DNA of 64,000 bases, from contig JANAVB010012195.1 of the NCBI GenBank assembly GCA_029216955.1, positions 2,701,809 to 2,765,808 of the forward strand, read 5' to 3'. Positions 25,501 to 34,647 of the stretch are shown here, in pieces. The translations under genes were made by a program, and so were the position numbers. This DNA comes from Iris pallida. Taxonomy: Eukaryota > Streptophyta > Magnoliopsida > Asparagales > Iridaceae. Under the pieces are notes generated by a model that ran no database searches, was not told the DNA's origin, and worked only from the letters and a program-made list of their open reading frames with translations. The stretch's first letter is position 1. The number at the start of each line of letters is the position of its first letter.

Positions 25501-26098
25501 TTTTGTAATATATGCCATATAACTGATCCTAAGGCAAGATTAGAAAGACAATCAATTGATAGATGATGCACGAAAGTAAATTGAACGTGTTCGGTAATGA
25601 TAACGAGCAGGAGAGCTAGTCTCCCCACCAGTGCATGCAATGTACTGATAACCACATAGTCTGCTTACAGGGTACGGAAGAACCTCGTCTGGTGCAGAGT
25701 CTTCCCTCGAACGTCCTAAGATGCGGAGCTAACTCTGGAGCCTTGGAGCGTTGCAAAGGAGCTGAAGCACCATATACAGGACATAATATATCGGAACATC
25801 GCCTTGTATCATTTCATCTTGTAAGCCGCTTGGCACGCCTTTTATGTTTCGATAGAGAGAGAGAGCTTGAGCGATTTGTAATCTCGACCCACCGCCGTTT
25901 GTAACACTTCTTAAATATCAATAAAGAGTTTCGGATTTGCTTTAACTTGTGTTCAATTACTTCTACCGCAATAGGGACACTCTGTGGCCTAGCTTAAATC
26001 TGTCATTTCTGGACTTGGCCTTGCACGAGCGCAACATAGGCTCGTGCGAGATCACGCCTTAGTGAGGACGATCGGTCCTACGGGACCGGGGCGTGACA
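19590..26098 (+). mobile_element. 5' LTR of an outer plus-strand LTR element, split by insertions
   Basis: LTR sequence is present at 19590-19947 and 24919-26098. It ends GGGGCGTGACA at 26098, two bases before an initiator-Met-type primer site. The two pieces are joined when the solo LTR and one copy of GCTGA are removed. A unit beginning CTCGGACGATCA occurs at 19764 in the first piece and at 24996 in the second, supporting common origin. The true LTR start is presumably left of the window, because the gypsy element also inserted into it. Confidence 0.7.
19943..24923 (+). mobile_element. Solo LTR of the LARD-like family (4971 bp)
   Basis: The element is 19948-24918, from TGTAACACCCAG to GGTCGTGACA, flanked by the target duplication GCTGA (19943-19947 and 24919-24923). 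It is the reverse complement of the 4.7-kb LTRs at 6158 and 11886: shared landmarks are the terminal bases, the segment with GTACCCTCACAGTGGGTGCG, the GTTGACC-type repeats (23400-23560) and TTTACTTGGGTTTTCT. It is clearly more diverged than those two are from each other. A TATTTAAA near 20525 is a possible promoter. A single LTR with intact target duplication is the product of LTR-LTR recombination. Confidence 0.92.
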
Positions 26099-26100
26099 GA

Positions 26101-26118
26101 TTGGTATCAGAGCCCAGC
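26101..26118 (+). promoter_or_regulatory. Primer-binding site, tRNA-iMet type
   Basis: TTGGTATCAGAGCCCAGC follows the LTR end TGACA by two bases. TGGTATCAGAGC is complementary to the 3' end of plant initiator Met tRNA, the common primer of plant Ty3/gypsy and Ty1/copia elements. It sets plus orientation for the element whose LTR ends at 26098. Confidence 0.9.
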
Positions 26119-27740
26119 TTTACGTCCTTGGACTTCATATCGATTTTCTCAGTTCTGAAAGCTCAATCGTTGACAAAAGAAGTGTACGCTCTCTCTCGTT
26201 GTGCCTTGGAATGTTCTATACAATAAGTCTAATATTTTCAAAAGCTCGTGCCAGTGTTCGGTTGAACGGAATCGATATGCGAAGGCCTTTGTACTGAACT
26301 GTGTCCGACTTGAGTTGGAAGGAACACACGCTAAAAGTTAGCAAGTTGTATACGTGCCTGAATGACCTTACGCTGACAATAGCGAATGAGTGTTCGAGAC
26401 TGAAATATAGTTCGAACGGGATGGCTATGCACACAGCCTTTTGGCTAAGTTGTGTCGAGTGTCGCGCACCTAGACCTTCTGGTGCAAGTAAGTTGCGAGC
26501 GAAATTGAATATCGCTCGGACGAGAGTAAGTTACACTTATAGTGTATATCGATAGAGACGTTGGACCTATGCTTAGCATGTTGCTAGAGGAATGACTCGA
26601 TTTCTGAGTGGAATATGCCATACCACTTATGCAATCAAGGTATCAAAACATTTATGTGCCGGGAACGATAGGCTCAATTTCTGAGTGGTATATGCAATAT
26701 CACTTAGCGATAGCTATGTCAAGCAGTTTGGTATAGATTGCATAGAGACGATTTTGTCGGTTACGATAAGTTTGTCCTCAACAGACGGAATAGTACCGAG
26801 ACTCGAGTGGGAGTGACTCGGTAGAAGTCGATGCAAGTATGCTTCGATTGAGTTGAACGATCAGGCCGTACTCGCATCATTGGATGATGAGTCGAACGGA
26901 AATTTGTTGAGTGAGAACCGAACGATAGGCCGAGAATAGCGAAAGATTTATGCTTTCAGAAAATAGTTAACTCGGTCAAATTCGAGTTGAGTTAGTGCGA
27001 AGACTTGTTCGAAACGAGTCGGTTAGATACGAAGAGTCGTATGAACGGATTTGAGTTAGCGCGAAAAGTCGATAGCACGATTTCGAAGTGTGATTTGAGA
27101 ATACGAGAATGAATATAAGGAATTGAAAATCGTGTCGCTCAATGAGGATAGTTAGCTAAGTACGACTGAATGGATCTTGATGCGTGCGAGACTTAATTCG
27201 TATTCAAGTTCGGATGATAACAGTGATCGTAACGAATTGGAGTTTATGAGAACAAAAAATGTTCAAGTTATGCACATCGACGATGGTATTAAGGTGTATC
27301 AAAGACGTATGCAATAACTCGGAGATACTCTGATCGAATGAGCAAAATGATGTTGAGCATTGTTGTTGGATGAATAAGATGCAAGTTAAGTTGATGTCAG
27401 TTCAGACGAAAACGAAAGTGACTTGATTGTTTCGATGATAACTACGTTAACATTCTTGTCTTGTGCGAGCGCAACTCCAGTCTCGCACATGCATCACGCT
27501 GGATTAGGACGATCATTCCGTGTGAGCACTGGTATGGTGATTCATGGCCAGCGGGGATGGTCGAACTTTCAAGACGTGATAAATTGAATTTGACTTATGG
27601 TTTGATGCGAAGGTGAATTTAAGAATTGTTGCGATGAGTATACAATGTGTCGAGTATTGACCAAATGCTACCTTGACACGATCATTCTGTGACAGTTTCT
27701 TCTTGGTACTATTATCTCCACATTGGATGCAGAGCCCTAC
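26119..27740 (+). mobile_element. Degenerate internal region of the iMet-primed element
   Basis: About 1.6 kb without a frame over 85 codons and without any gag or pol motif. Short motifs such as GAGTCG, TTCGAG and TTGAGT recur throughout. Two stretches, near 27459-27530 and 27675-27740, resemble the LTR end plus primer site (for example GAGGACGATC against TTAGGACGATC). The element stops where SRF-A kinase sequence begins at 27749, so its 3' part is missing. Confidence 0.6.
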
Positions 27741-27748
27741 TGAAATAA

Positions 27749-27891
27749 TTAGACAAGTAATCGTTGTCCGAACTCCGCACAGGAACCGACATGCTCAAGA
27801 ATGTTAGGAAGTCCGAGTCCTGAGATACTTGATACCAACTCAAGGAACTCATCAGTGGGTACGGTTGAGTTCTTATTGCTAATGTTCATGA
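27749..27891 (-). pseudogene. SRF-A kinase N-lobe exon, terminal fragment
   Basis: After an acceptor TTGACAG the frame reads the helix C to beta-4 segment (TDEFLELVSSISGLGLPNIL, then GSCAEFGQRLLV) and ends at TAA (27749). The Lys-containing start of this exon is altered to VMNISNKN, so the ATP-anchoring lysine is lost. Catalytic loop and C-lobe are absent; the retroelement at 26119-27740 abuts directly. Confidence 0.85.
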
Positions 27892-27974
27892 CTGTCAAAA
27901 GCTGGATCATGAACAAAATATAGAAGAAGATATATAAACAGCCGGAAAAAATAAACAAGCAACAAACATAGAGG

Positions 27975-28241
27975 TCAAAGGCCAATTTGCCATAGCTTTC
28001 CGTCAGAGAGCTCAGCAAAACATACCTTGCCCAACTTAACATTGCTGATTAAATTTTCTTCTAAAAAACTGTTGGTATATTGCTGAAGGTTTGCAACAGA
28101 ATAGGATGATACAGGAACTGCATGACTTTGATTTTGTGGGGACGTCATTCGAACTTTATCTACCTGAACTCTGGGCTTTACAGTAACATTTCCAACTAGT
28201 GATGGCATCACATGTACATCAGTCACTGTCATATTGATCTC
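27975..28241 (-). pseudogene. SRF-A juxtamembrane region and kinase glycine-loop exon
   Basis: The frame from 28232 continues the interrupted exon through VGNVTVKPRVQVDKVRM to SYSVANLQQYTNSFLEENLI, which is the conserved entry to SRF kinase domains. The glycine loop that normally follows is replaced by SNVKLGKV, losing the first glycine. After AELSDGKLW the frame runs to a stop at 27975. The splice donor expected after the LLAV codons is mutated. Confidence 0.85.
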
Positions 28242-28469
28242 AAGTTCTTTTCAAGTTGTGCATTGGGCCGGTCTAGTCCGGGCCCACCCGTGGACCGGAC
28301 CGGCCCGCCCCCTTATAGCCCGGACCGGCCCACTGTTGGCCCGATTTGACCGTTGGGGGAGGGGTTCTTTTACCAAAATACCCCTCCCATATAACCGTTA
28401 TTAAAACGTTGGGAGGGATATTTTGGTCATTTTTGGCCTAAAATTACCAAAATAACCCCAAAAAATTCC

Positions 28470-28477
28470 TATAAATA
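28470..28477 (+). promoter_or_regulatory. TATA box of the hAT transposase gene
   Basis: CCTATAAATAGGCC contains a canonical TATAAATA. It lies about 240 bp before the transposase start at 28719, with a CT-rich leader between, as in plant promoters. Confidence 0.6.
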
Positions 28478-28718
28478 GGCCAAAAATTCCATTTTTCAAA
28501 CACAACTCATTCTTCACAAATTTTCTACATTTCTCTACGGTGCTCTGGTGCTCTACTGCTTTCCTTCCCCGGTGCTCTGGTGTTCTACGACTTTCCCTCC
28601 CCGGTGCTCTACGGCTTCCCGATCTCCCTCCCAACTCCATTCCGGCTCTACGGCTTCCCGATCTTCCTCTCAACCCCTTACTTTCTTCTAGCGTAGTTTA
28701 CTTTATTTTATTTTATAT

Positions 28719-30824
28719 ATGGCTGGTGAAGGTTCAAATCACCCTGATCTTGCTGGACAGACTTTCCAATATTTTAATAATTTTTTTGACGGTACTGAAA
28801 TTCCACCTGAGCAAGTAGCCACTAATCCGATTCCGGAGGGGTGCCAACCATCTCCTCCGGAAGTAGCTAGTACAACCCAACGTCCTAAAAAGAAAAAAAA
28901 GGTCTAAGTATTGGGATTATTTTACTTTGATTTTTGAAACTAATCCTGATGGTTCGCTTGTTTTAGATGCCAAGGGTGAACCGAAACCGTACAAGGCGCA
29001 ATGCAAGAAATGTTGCAACCAGTACGCATGGAAGAAGGGCGGTGGCACCGGGACTATATCCAGACACTACGACACTTGCTACGGGAAGGACACACTTCAA
29101 GCGTCCCAAACCCAAATAAGCTTCGGCGCCACCGGTTCTTCAATTGGTAACTTTACTTATTCAGCTGCTAGGCATAAAACCGAATTAACTAAACATATTA
29201 TTCGTGACGAACTTCCTTTCACGACGGGTGAAAGCGAATCTTTACGAGATTATGTATCACTTTCTCTAAACCCCTCCTTTACTAAAGTGAGTAGGCAACA
29301 AGCTCGAAAGGAGGCCATTCGTCTCTTTAACGAGCAGAAAGCCGCTTTGAAAGCGAATTTTGAAAATATTAGTAAGTTAGCTATTACTTCTGATATTTGG
29401 ACTACTAAATGGAGTTATGCTTATATTTGTATTACTGCACACTATATAGATGCACAATGGATGTTGCAAAAACGCATCATCTGTCTTAAACTTATAGAAT
29501 GTCCACACACGGGCGCTGTAATTTCAAGTGAGATTTCAAGACACGTGCGTGAATATGATATTCACGCTAAAATTTTTTCTGTCTCTTTGGACAATGCATC
29601 AAACAACAATGCTGCTATGTCTTCTTTGTCAGTAATTTTTAAGCCTATTTTAGAAGGTAGACTTATGCATGTTAGGTGTGCTTGCCATATAATTAACTTA
29701 GTTGTTAAAGAATGTTTAAAATTTTTTGAACCCCATTTAGACACTCTGCGACAATACTTGCTCCACATAAACTCGTCTCCAAGTAGACAACAAAGTTTTG
29801 CATGCACTTGCGCACATTTTGGTATGACTTTTAGAAGATTTGTGAAGGATATACCAACTAGGTGGAACTCCACCTACTTGATGTTGAAATCTGCAATTCC
29901 TTTTAAGAGTGCTATTACATATTATTGTACTTCGGATGCCACCTTTGACTATCAGGTTACTGATGATGATTGGGTAGCAGCTGAAAGTGTTTGTGAATTT
30001 TTAGAAGTTTTTTACAATGCTACATTAACTCTTTCTGGTGTTTATTATCCCACATCTTGCTTAGCTTTACGTGAACTTTGTAACATGTCTTATTTATTTT
30101 CTAAATATAGAGATTATCCAAAATTTGAAATTGCGGTGAGAAATATGGAAGCCAAATTCAGGAAATATTGGGGTGAAGTATCTCTTTTATATTGTTTGGC
30201 TTCCATATTTGATCCTACAATCAAATTGGATGGCGTAGAGGTTTTATTAGAAGGATATGGAGAATATATGGGTATAGACGTTACTGACATGAAGGCAGAA
30301 GTTAAAGTGGCTTTGGACAGGTTAGTTATACTGTACGAAGAAGGAGCAACGTCGACCCGACCAACTCAGGGGGGGCTAGTAGTAGCTCCGGCTTGGCGTC
30401 TAAGCTATCAGTAGCCGGTCGCATACTACAAAGGAAGAAACAAAAGCAATCTTCCCAACCTACTCAAGAGTTGTCTGCTTACCTTAACTCTTATCAAGAC
30501 GAAGATGAGACTCCAGATCACTTCGCCGTTTTAGAATGGTGGAAGAGACACGACAAGAGATTTCCTGTGCTTTCTAACATAGCACGTGATCTACTGATGG
30601 TTCCGGTGTCGACGGTAGCATCGGAGTCCTGTTTTAGTGCAAGTTCGAGGATGTTGAGCGATAGGAGGAGCCGCTTGAAGCCCGATATTTTGGAAGCAAT
30701 CGTGTGCGTACAAGATTGGATGAATGCCGATAAAAGAACACAGAACCAGAAAGATGAAGAAGATCATGACATCCACGAGCTGGATTTGGAATCGCTTTCA
30801 TTGCATGAAGGCGAACAACAATGA
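28719..30824 (+). pseudogene. hAT transposase (BED finger, RICESLEEPER-like), two frameshifts
   Basis: Three consecutive frames make one transposase of about 690 residues: 28719-28907, then the frame open from about 28907 to 30414, then 30393-30824. The BED zinc finger has SKYWDYFTLIFETNPDG, CKKC and a later HYDTC. The middle holds the RNase H-like hAT core (SDIWTTKWSYAYICITAHYI, LDNASNNNAAM, RCACHIINLVVK, DIPTRWNSTYLML). The end is the hAT C-terminal dimerisation domain (FPVLSNIARDLLMVPVSTVA, SESCFSASSRMLSDRRSRLK). Frames change in the A-rich run near 28888-28902 and in a G7 run near 30370. Without these two homopolymer shifts the gene looks whole, so either it is a young pseudogene or the runs are sequence errors. 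Confidence 0.9.
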
Positions 30825-30829
30825 GGCTA

Positions 30830-31540
30830 CGGTGCAAGGTATCAGGTATGTACGTTTAAACTTATACATTTCAATTTTAAATTTTAACTTATACTTTCAA
30901 AAACTTTTTTTTTTACTTATACTATTCAAATTTTTAATTTTAACTTATACTATTCAAATTTTTTAACTTATACTTTCAAAAACTATTTTTACTTTAAAAA
31001 AAAAAATTTTTTAACTCCGCCTATGCCAAACAAGCATTTGCCGGTCCCAAGCCCGGATAAAGGAAGAGGGAGAAATGTTTTTTTTTAAATTTTTATAAAT
31101 TTTTATAAACATTTGTAATATTTGTATAAATATTTTTGTATAAACATTTGTATATATTTGTATAAACATTACTAAATTAAATATTTTGTATAAACATTTA
31201 AGTTACAAATTTTTAAAATTAAAATACAAAAGAAAATGATTACTTTTACATGGTTTTTAAAATGGTTTTAAAAAGAAAATACATATTTTGTATAAACATT
31301 TTATAAATATTTGTATTAAAAAGAAAACATTTTATAAACATTTTATAAACATATTTTGTATAAACATTTTATAAACATTTTATAAACATTTGTATAAACA
31401 TAAAATTATAAACATTTTATAAATATTTTGTATAAACATTTTATAAACATTTAAGTTACAAATTTTTAAAATTAAAATACAAAAGAAAATGATTAAAAAA
31501 CTAAATTAAACAAAAAACTGTATAAAAAAAAAAAAAATTC
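30830..31540. repeat. AT-rich simple repeat region of the hAT element
   Basis: Repeated TTTTGTATAAACATT and TTATAAACATT motifs with poly-A and poly-T runs; no gene. A direct repeat of about 55 bp starting TTTAAGTTACAAATTTTTAA occurs at 31197 and 31448. Confidence 0.75.
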
Positions 31541-31810
31541 AACAAACCGGGCCGGTCCGGTTAACCCGGCCTGAACCGGCCCGAACCGCCCAAGGCCCGG
31601 ACCGGCCCGTGGTCCGGTTCAGCCCGGACCGACCCCACTTGTGCCCGGTCCACTGGGTCGGGCTGGGCCCAGAGCAAGAAAACCGGGCCGGGCTTAGCCC
31701 GGACCGAAATTTAGACTGGGCCGGTCCTGGACCGACCCGAACCCGGTCAGGCCCGCCGCCTCTGGACCGTGGGCCGGCCCGGACCGGCCCGAAAACACCT
31801 TGAAGTTCTT

Positions 31811-31875
31811 TCTCAGTGATGGCATCACATGTACGTCAGTCACTGTCATATTGATCTCAAGTTCTTTTTCCTTCT
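31811..31875 (-). pseudogene. SRF-A juxtamembrane exon, upstream piece
   Basis: After the acceptor GTTCAG the frame reads KEKELEINMTVTDVHVMPSL and then meets the right end of the hAT transposon at 31802. A nearly identical 54-bp segment lies on the other side of the transposon at 28198-28251. SRF proteins often have repeated Lys/Val-rich segments here, so the repeat may have existed before the insertion. Confidence 0.75.
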
Positions 31876-32007
31876 CTGAACAGTTTTTTTCATATAAAAT
31901 AATAATTTTATATTAAATTGCGTAAGGGAGGATGGGTTTTCGAAATTGTATATGCAGGAACAGACCACCAACTGAGTTGGAGGGCTCTGTCACATAAGTG
32001 ATGAGCC

Positions 32008-32296
32008 CAGGGCCGGCCCTGAGCTGATGGGGGCCCGAGACGAAACTTCCAAAATGGAACCCATACATAATGTAAAAAAAATGTAAATAAAATAAAATTT
32101 TGTTGTAGTCAAGATTTGAACCAAGTACCTCTTAAATATAAATCTAGCATTATAACCACTACACCAGAATGTTTTCTTGTTAAAAATAGCAAATAATAAG
32201 TACTAATTCTATTGTAGATAGTTCCATGTTAGTACCCCATCTCGTCAGGGGGCCCTGGGCCGTCGCCCGGCCTGCCCTGGGCCAGGGCCGCCCCTG
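32008..32296. mobile_element. hAT-type MITE (289 bp) with tRNA-like core
   Basis: Begins CAGGGCCGGCCCTGAG and ends CCAGGGCCGCCCCTG, with the 8-bp target duplication GATGAGCC at 32000-32007 and 32297-32304. No coding capacity. On the minus strand 32175-32102 reads like a decayed tRNA: GTGTAGTGGTTATAATGC resembles a D-arm/A box and GGTTCAAATC is a B-box match. Confidence 0.9.
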
Positions 32297-32591
32297 GATG
32301 AGCCCTCCAACTCAGTTGACGGGCTGGGAGAAGCTCCAACTCTCCAACTGAGTTGACGGCTCGCAGTGGATCCCCCAACTGAGTTGGAGAGTTAGAGCCC
32401 ATTGCCTCCAACGTTCACTTTCGTTCCCTACATAAGCAAAGCAATTCTCTTCACTCTTCTCTCATCTCTCCTACAATCTTTCCTCAAAGGCTCCTGCATT
32501 CTTCTTCTCGTCTCCTGCAAAGCTCCCACAAGCTTCTCTCTACAAGACTTCTACAAGTTTCTCTCCTACAATCTTCTTTCTACAAGTGTTC

Positions 32592-34230
32592 ATGGATCGT
32601 AGCGTAAGAATAGTGTGCTCGCACGGAAGTAAAATAAATGGGTTAGATTATGAAGGAGGGAGAATCCAATCTTTTTCAATTATCTTAATAGTTGTTTTGA
32701 AAATTTACGTAATCTAATTATTGAACGTTGTTCTATTCGGTACGAATTTATTATAAAATATGTTTTTAATTCTAGATGTTTTTTAGTATATGACGATGAA
32801 GCATAAAATTTTGTTCTTGAGATTAATTCACAATCATGATATATAAATATTTTTGTTATTCAAATATCCACGACATTTGATAACAGAAATAGTCAACCCA
32901 TGAATTATTTTGCTGGTGCTAATTCTTTCCAACAAATTTTTCTATCTTTTGAAGAAAATCATTCATCAGACGAATCTGACGACGATGATGATGATAATGA
33001 CGAAAATAGTTAATAATGTGCATATTTGGACCAAACCGACCAAATCGAACCAAACCAAATCGAATCGGTCGGTTTTTAACCGAACCGATGGTCCGACCGG
33101 ATTGGTTCGACTTGACCATTTAAAAACCGGCTGATTTGGTTCGGTTCACGATTTGGTCATTCCAAAAATCGCTTAAACCGAACCAAACCGAACATAGTTA
33201 GTAGCAACCTAAAGTTAGGTATATATCCGATCCAACTTATCCATCTCATGGTTTATTTATTATCCATCCTAAATTCACAGATCTATTAGGATTATGGTTT
33301 ATTTTCGAGAATCATTTTAGATTTGTGGAAGAAATTTATTATTCAAGTGATTTACTTACTGTCCACTTTGATATCTTATACAAACATCTTACAAACAGGA
33401 GATGGTTAGATTTTATTTTTGTGTGAATTTACTTTATGAAACACTTTTATATACTTGAAATATTTTGTCAGATCAAAACCGATCAGCCGAATCGATCCAA
33501 ACCGAACCAAGTCGGTCAGTTTCAAATCCGAACCGACCAATTGGTTGGTTTTGTTCGGCTGTGATTATTTTCAAACCGACTAACTTCGGTTCGACTTCAG
33601 TTGTAACCAAATAGGTCGACCATCGACCGATGCACACCCCTAGAAATAGTGATGACTTAATTGAAAATATAGAATATGAGTTAGATGATAATATGGATAA
33701 TGCTACAACCCATGAATTATTTATTGGTCAAAAAATTTCTTCTCGTTCTAAATTTAGAAGTTTTATAAGTAATGTTGCAATTGAACATAATTTCAGTTGT
33801 TCAGCTAATGCTATGAACAATGCTCGTGGAATTATTTATTCTTGTGATCAACCAAACTGTAATTGGAGAGTATATGCCAGATCCATTGGAACTGGCGAAA
33901 TAGTTAAAATAATTATATTAGAAAGTCATCATTCTTGTTTTAGTGCACTAACAACCGAGCGCCATCGACTAGCTACCAATGTATAGGTTAAGAGCAGGAT
34001 AATTGGTATAATTAGGAATAATCAATCGTATAGTGCATCACAAATAGTTAAAGATATATAGAGAGAACATCATATACATATTACTTATTCGAAAGCATGG
34101 AGAGCCCGAGAGATGTCATTAGCTGAAATAAATGAAAGTTATGTTGAGGCTTATGCTAGTCTTGAGGAGTATGCTTTTAGAATTATGGAGACGAATCCCG
34201 GTAGTAAATATTTTCTTAAAGAGAGGGAGA
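32592..34230 (+). pseudogene. Mutator-like (MuDR) transposase N-terminal relic
   Basis: The start at 32592 opens MDRSVRIVCSHGSKINGLDY, a typical MuDR N-terminal ubiquitin-like segment. It continues in a shifted frame with several stops to an acidic tract (SSDESDDDDDDNDEN, about 32960-33009). After a nested MITE (33011-33642) the frame 33643-33984 holds the plant MuDR DNA-binding domain (ELFIGQKISSRSKFRSFISN, CNWRVYARSIG). Further on come HIHITYSKAWRAREMSLAEI and YAFRIMETNPGSKYF in a frame broken by stops. The catalytic DDE core and SWIM domain are missing after about 34230. Thus a 3'-truncated, decayed transposase. Confidence 0.85.
33003..33650. mobile_element. hAT-type MITE nested in the MuDR relic
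   Basis: The element is 33011-33642 (632 bp), ending TGCACACCCCTA, with an imperfect start TAATAATGTGCAT. The 8-bp target duplication is AAAATAGT (33003-33010) against GAAATAGT (33643-33650). Subterminal regions are full of AACCGAACCAA-type motifs on both sides. No coding frame. Confidence 0.85.
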
Positions 34231-34647
34231 GGATATGGTGGGTAAGAAGAGTTGGGGGTAGAAATAGAAGAAGGGGGGTTTGAAAACGAGGGACCAAACA
34301 AGGGCCTGGGGCTGTCGGTTTGGGAAAACCGCTGCACCCAACCCGCCAAGTCAATGGGAGGGGCAGCCTCCAACCCAACCGTCAAGTGCAGGTGAATTGA
34401 CAGTTCTGGTGTCGCATGCTTTTGAACTATCTGCAAAACAGAAAACTGTTAAAATAACCTAGACCTACATACAACAAGTGTTTATAGAATATTAAAATAC
34501 CTGATACACCTGATATACCTGATATACCCTTATTTTCCGATTTTTCTATGCTGTGATCAAGTTTTCCTAGTGTAATCAAGTCCCCCAATAGTACGCTAAG
34601 ACCTAGGTACCATTAGGATGGACCTGCATGGGCCACCACTAAAAACA
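34231..34647. other. Spacer with leader motif next to an LTR
   Basis: No gene visible. G-rich 34240-34400 may be the tail of the Mutator element or another MITE. At 34621-34640 lies GACCTGCATGGGCCACCACT, directly before the LTR starting at 34648, exactly as at 11860 and 16906. Confidence 0.5.

Larger units (their letters stand above)
28252..31802 (+). mobile_element. hAT transposon with GC-rich terminal repeats, inserted in SRF-A exon
   Basis: The left end CAAGTTGTGCATTGGGCCGG and the inverted right end CAAGGTGTTTTCGGGCCGG form imperfect terminal inverted repeats, continued by many CCGGACCGG-type subterminal motifs (28262-28345 and 31545-31795). AAGTTCTT at 28242-28249 and 31803-31810 is the 8-bp target duplication expected for hAT; two extra T separate the left copy from the CAAG start. 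The element encodes a BED-hAT transposase on the plus strand, with promoter at 28470. The 3' third (30830-31540) is AT-rich filler. Confidence 0.88.

Noticed and set aside
32102..32175. Possible tRNA gene on the minus strand
   Set aside because: A- and B-box-like words exist but acceptor and anticodon stems do not pair, and it lies inside a MITE; reported only as tRNA-like.
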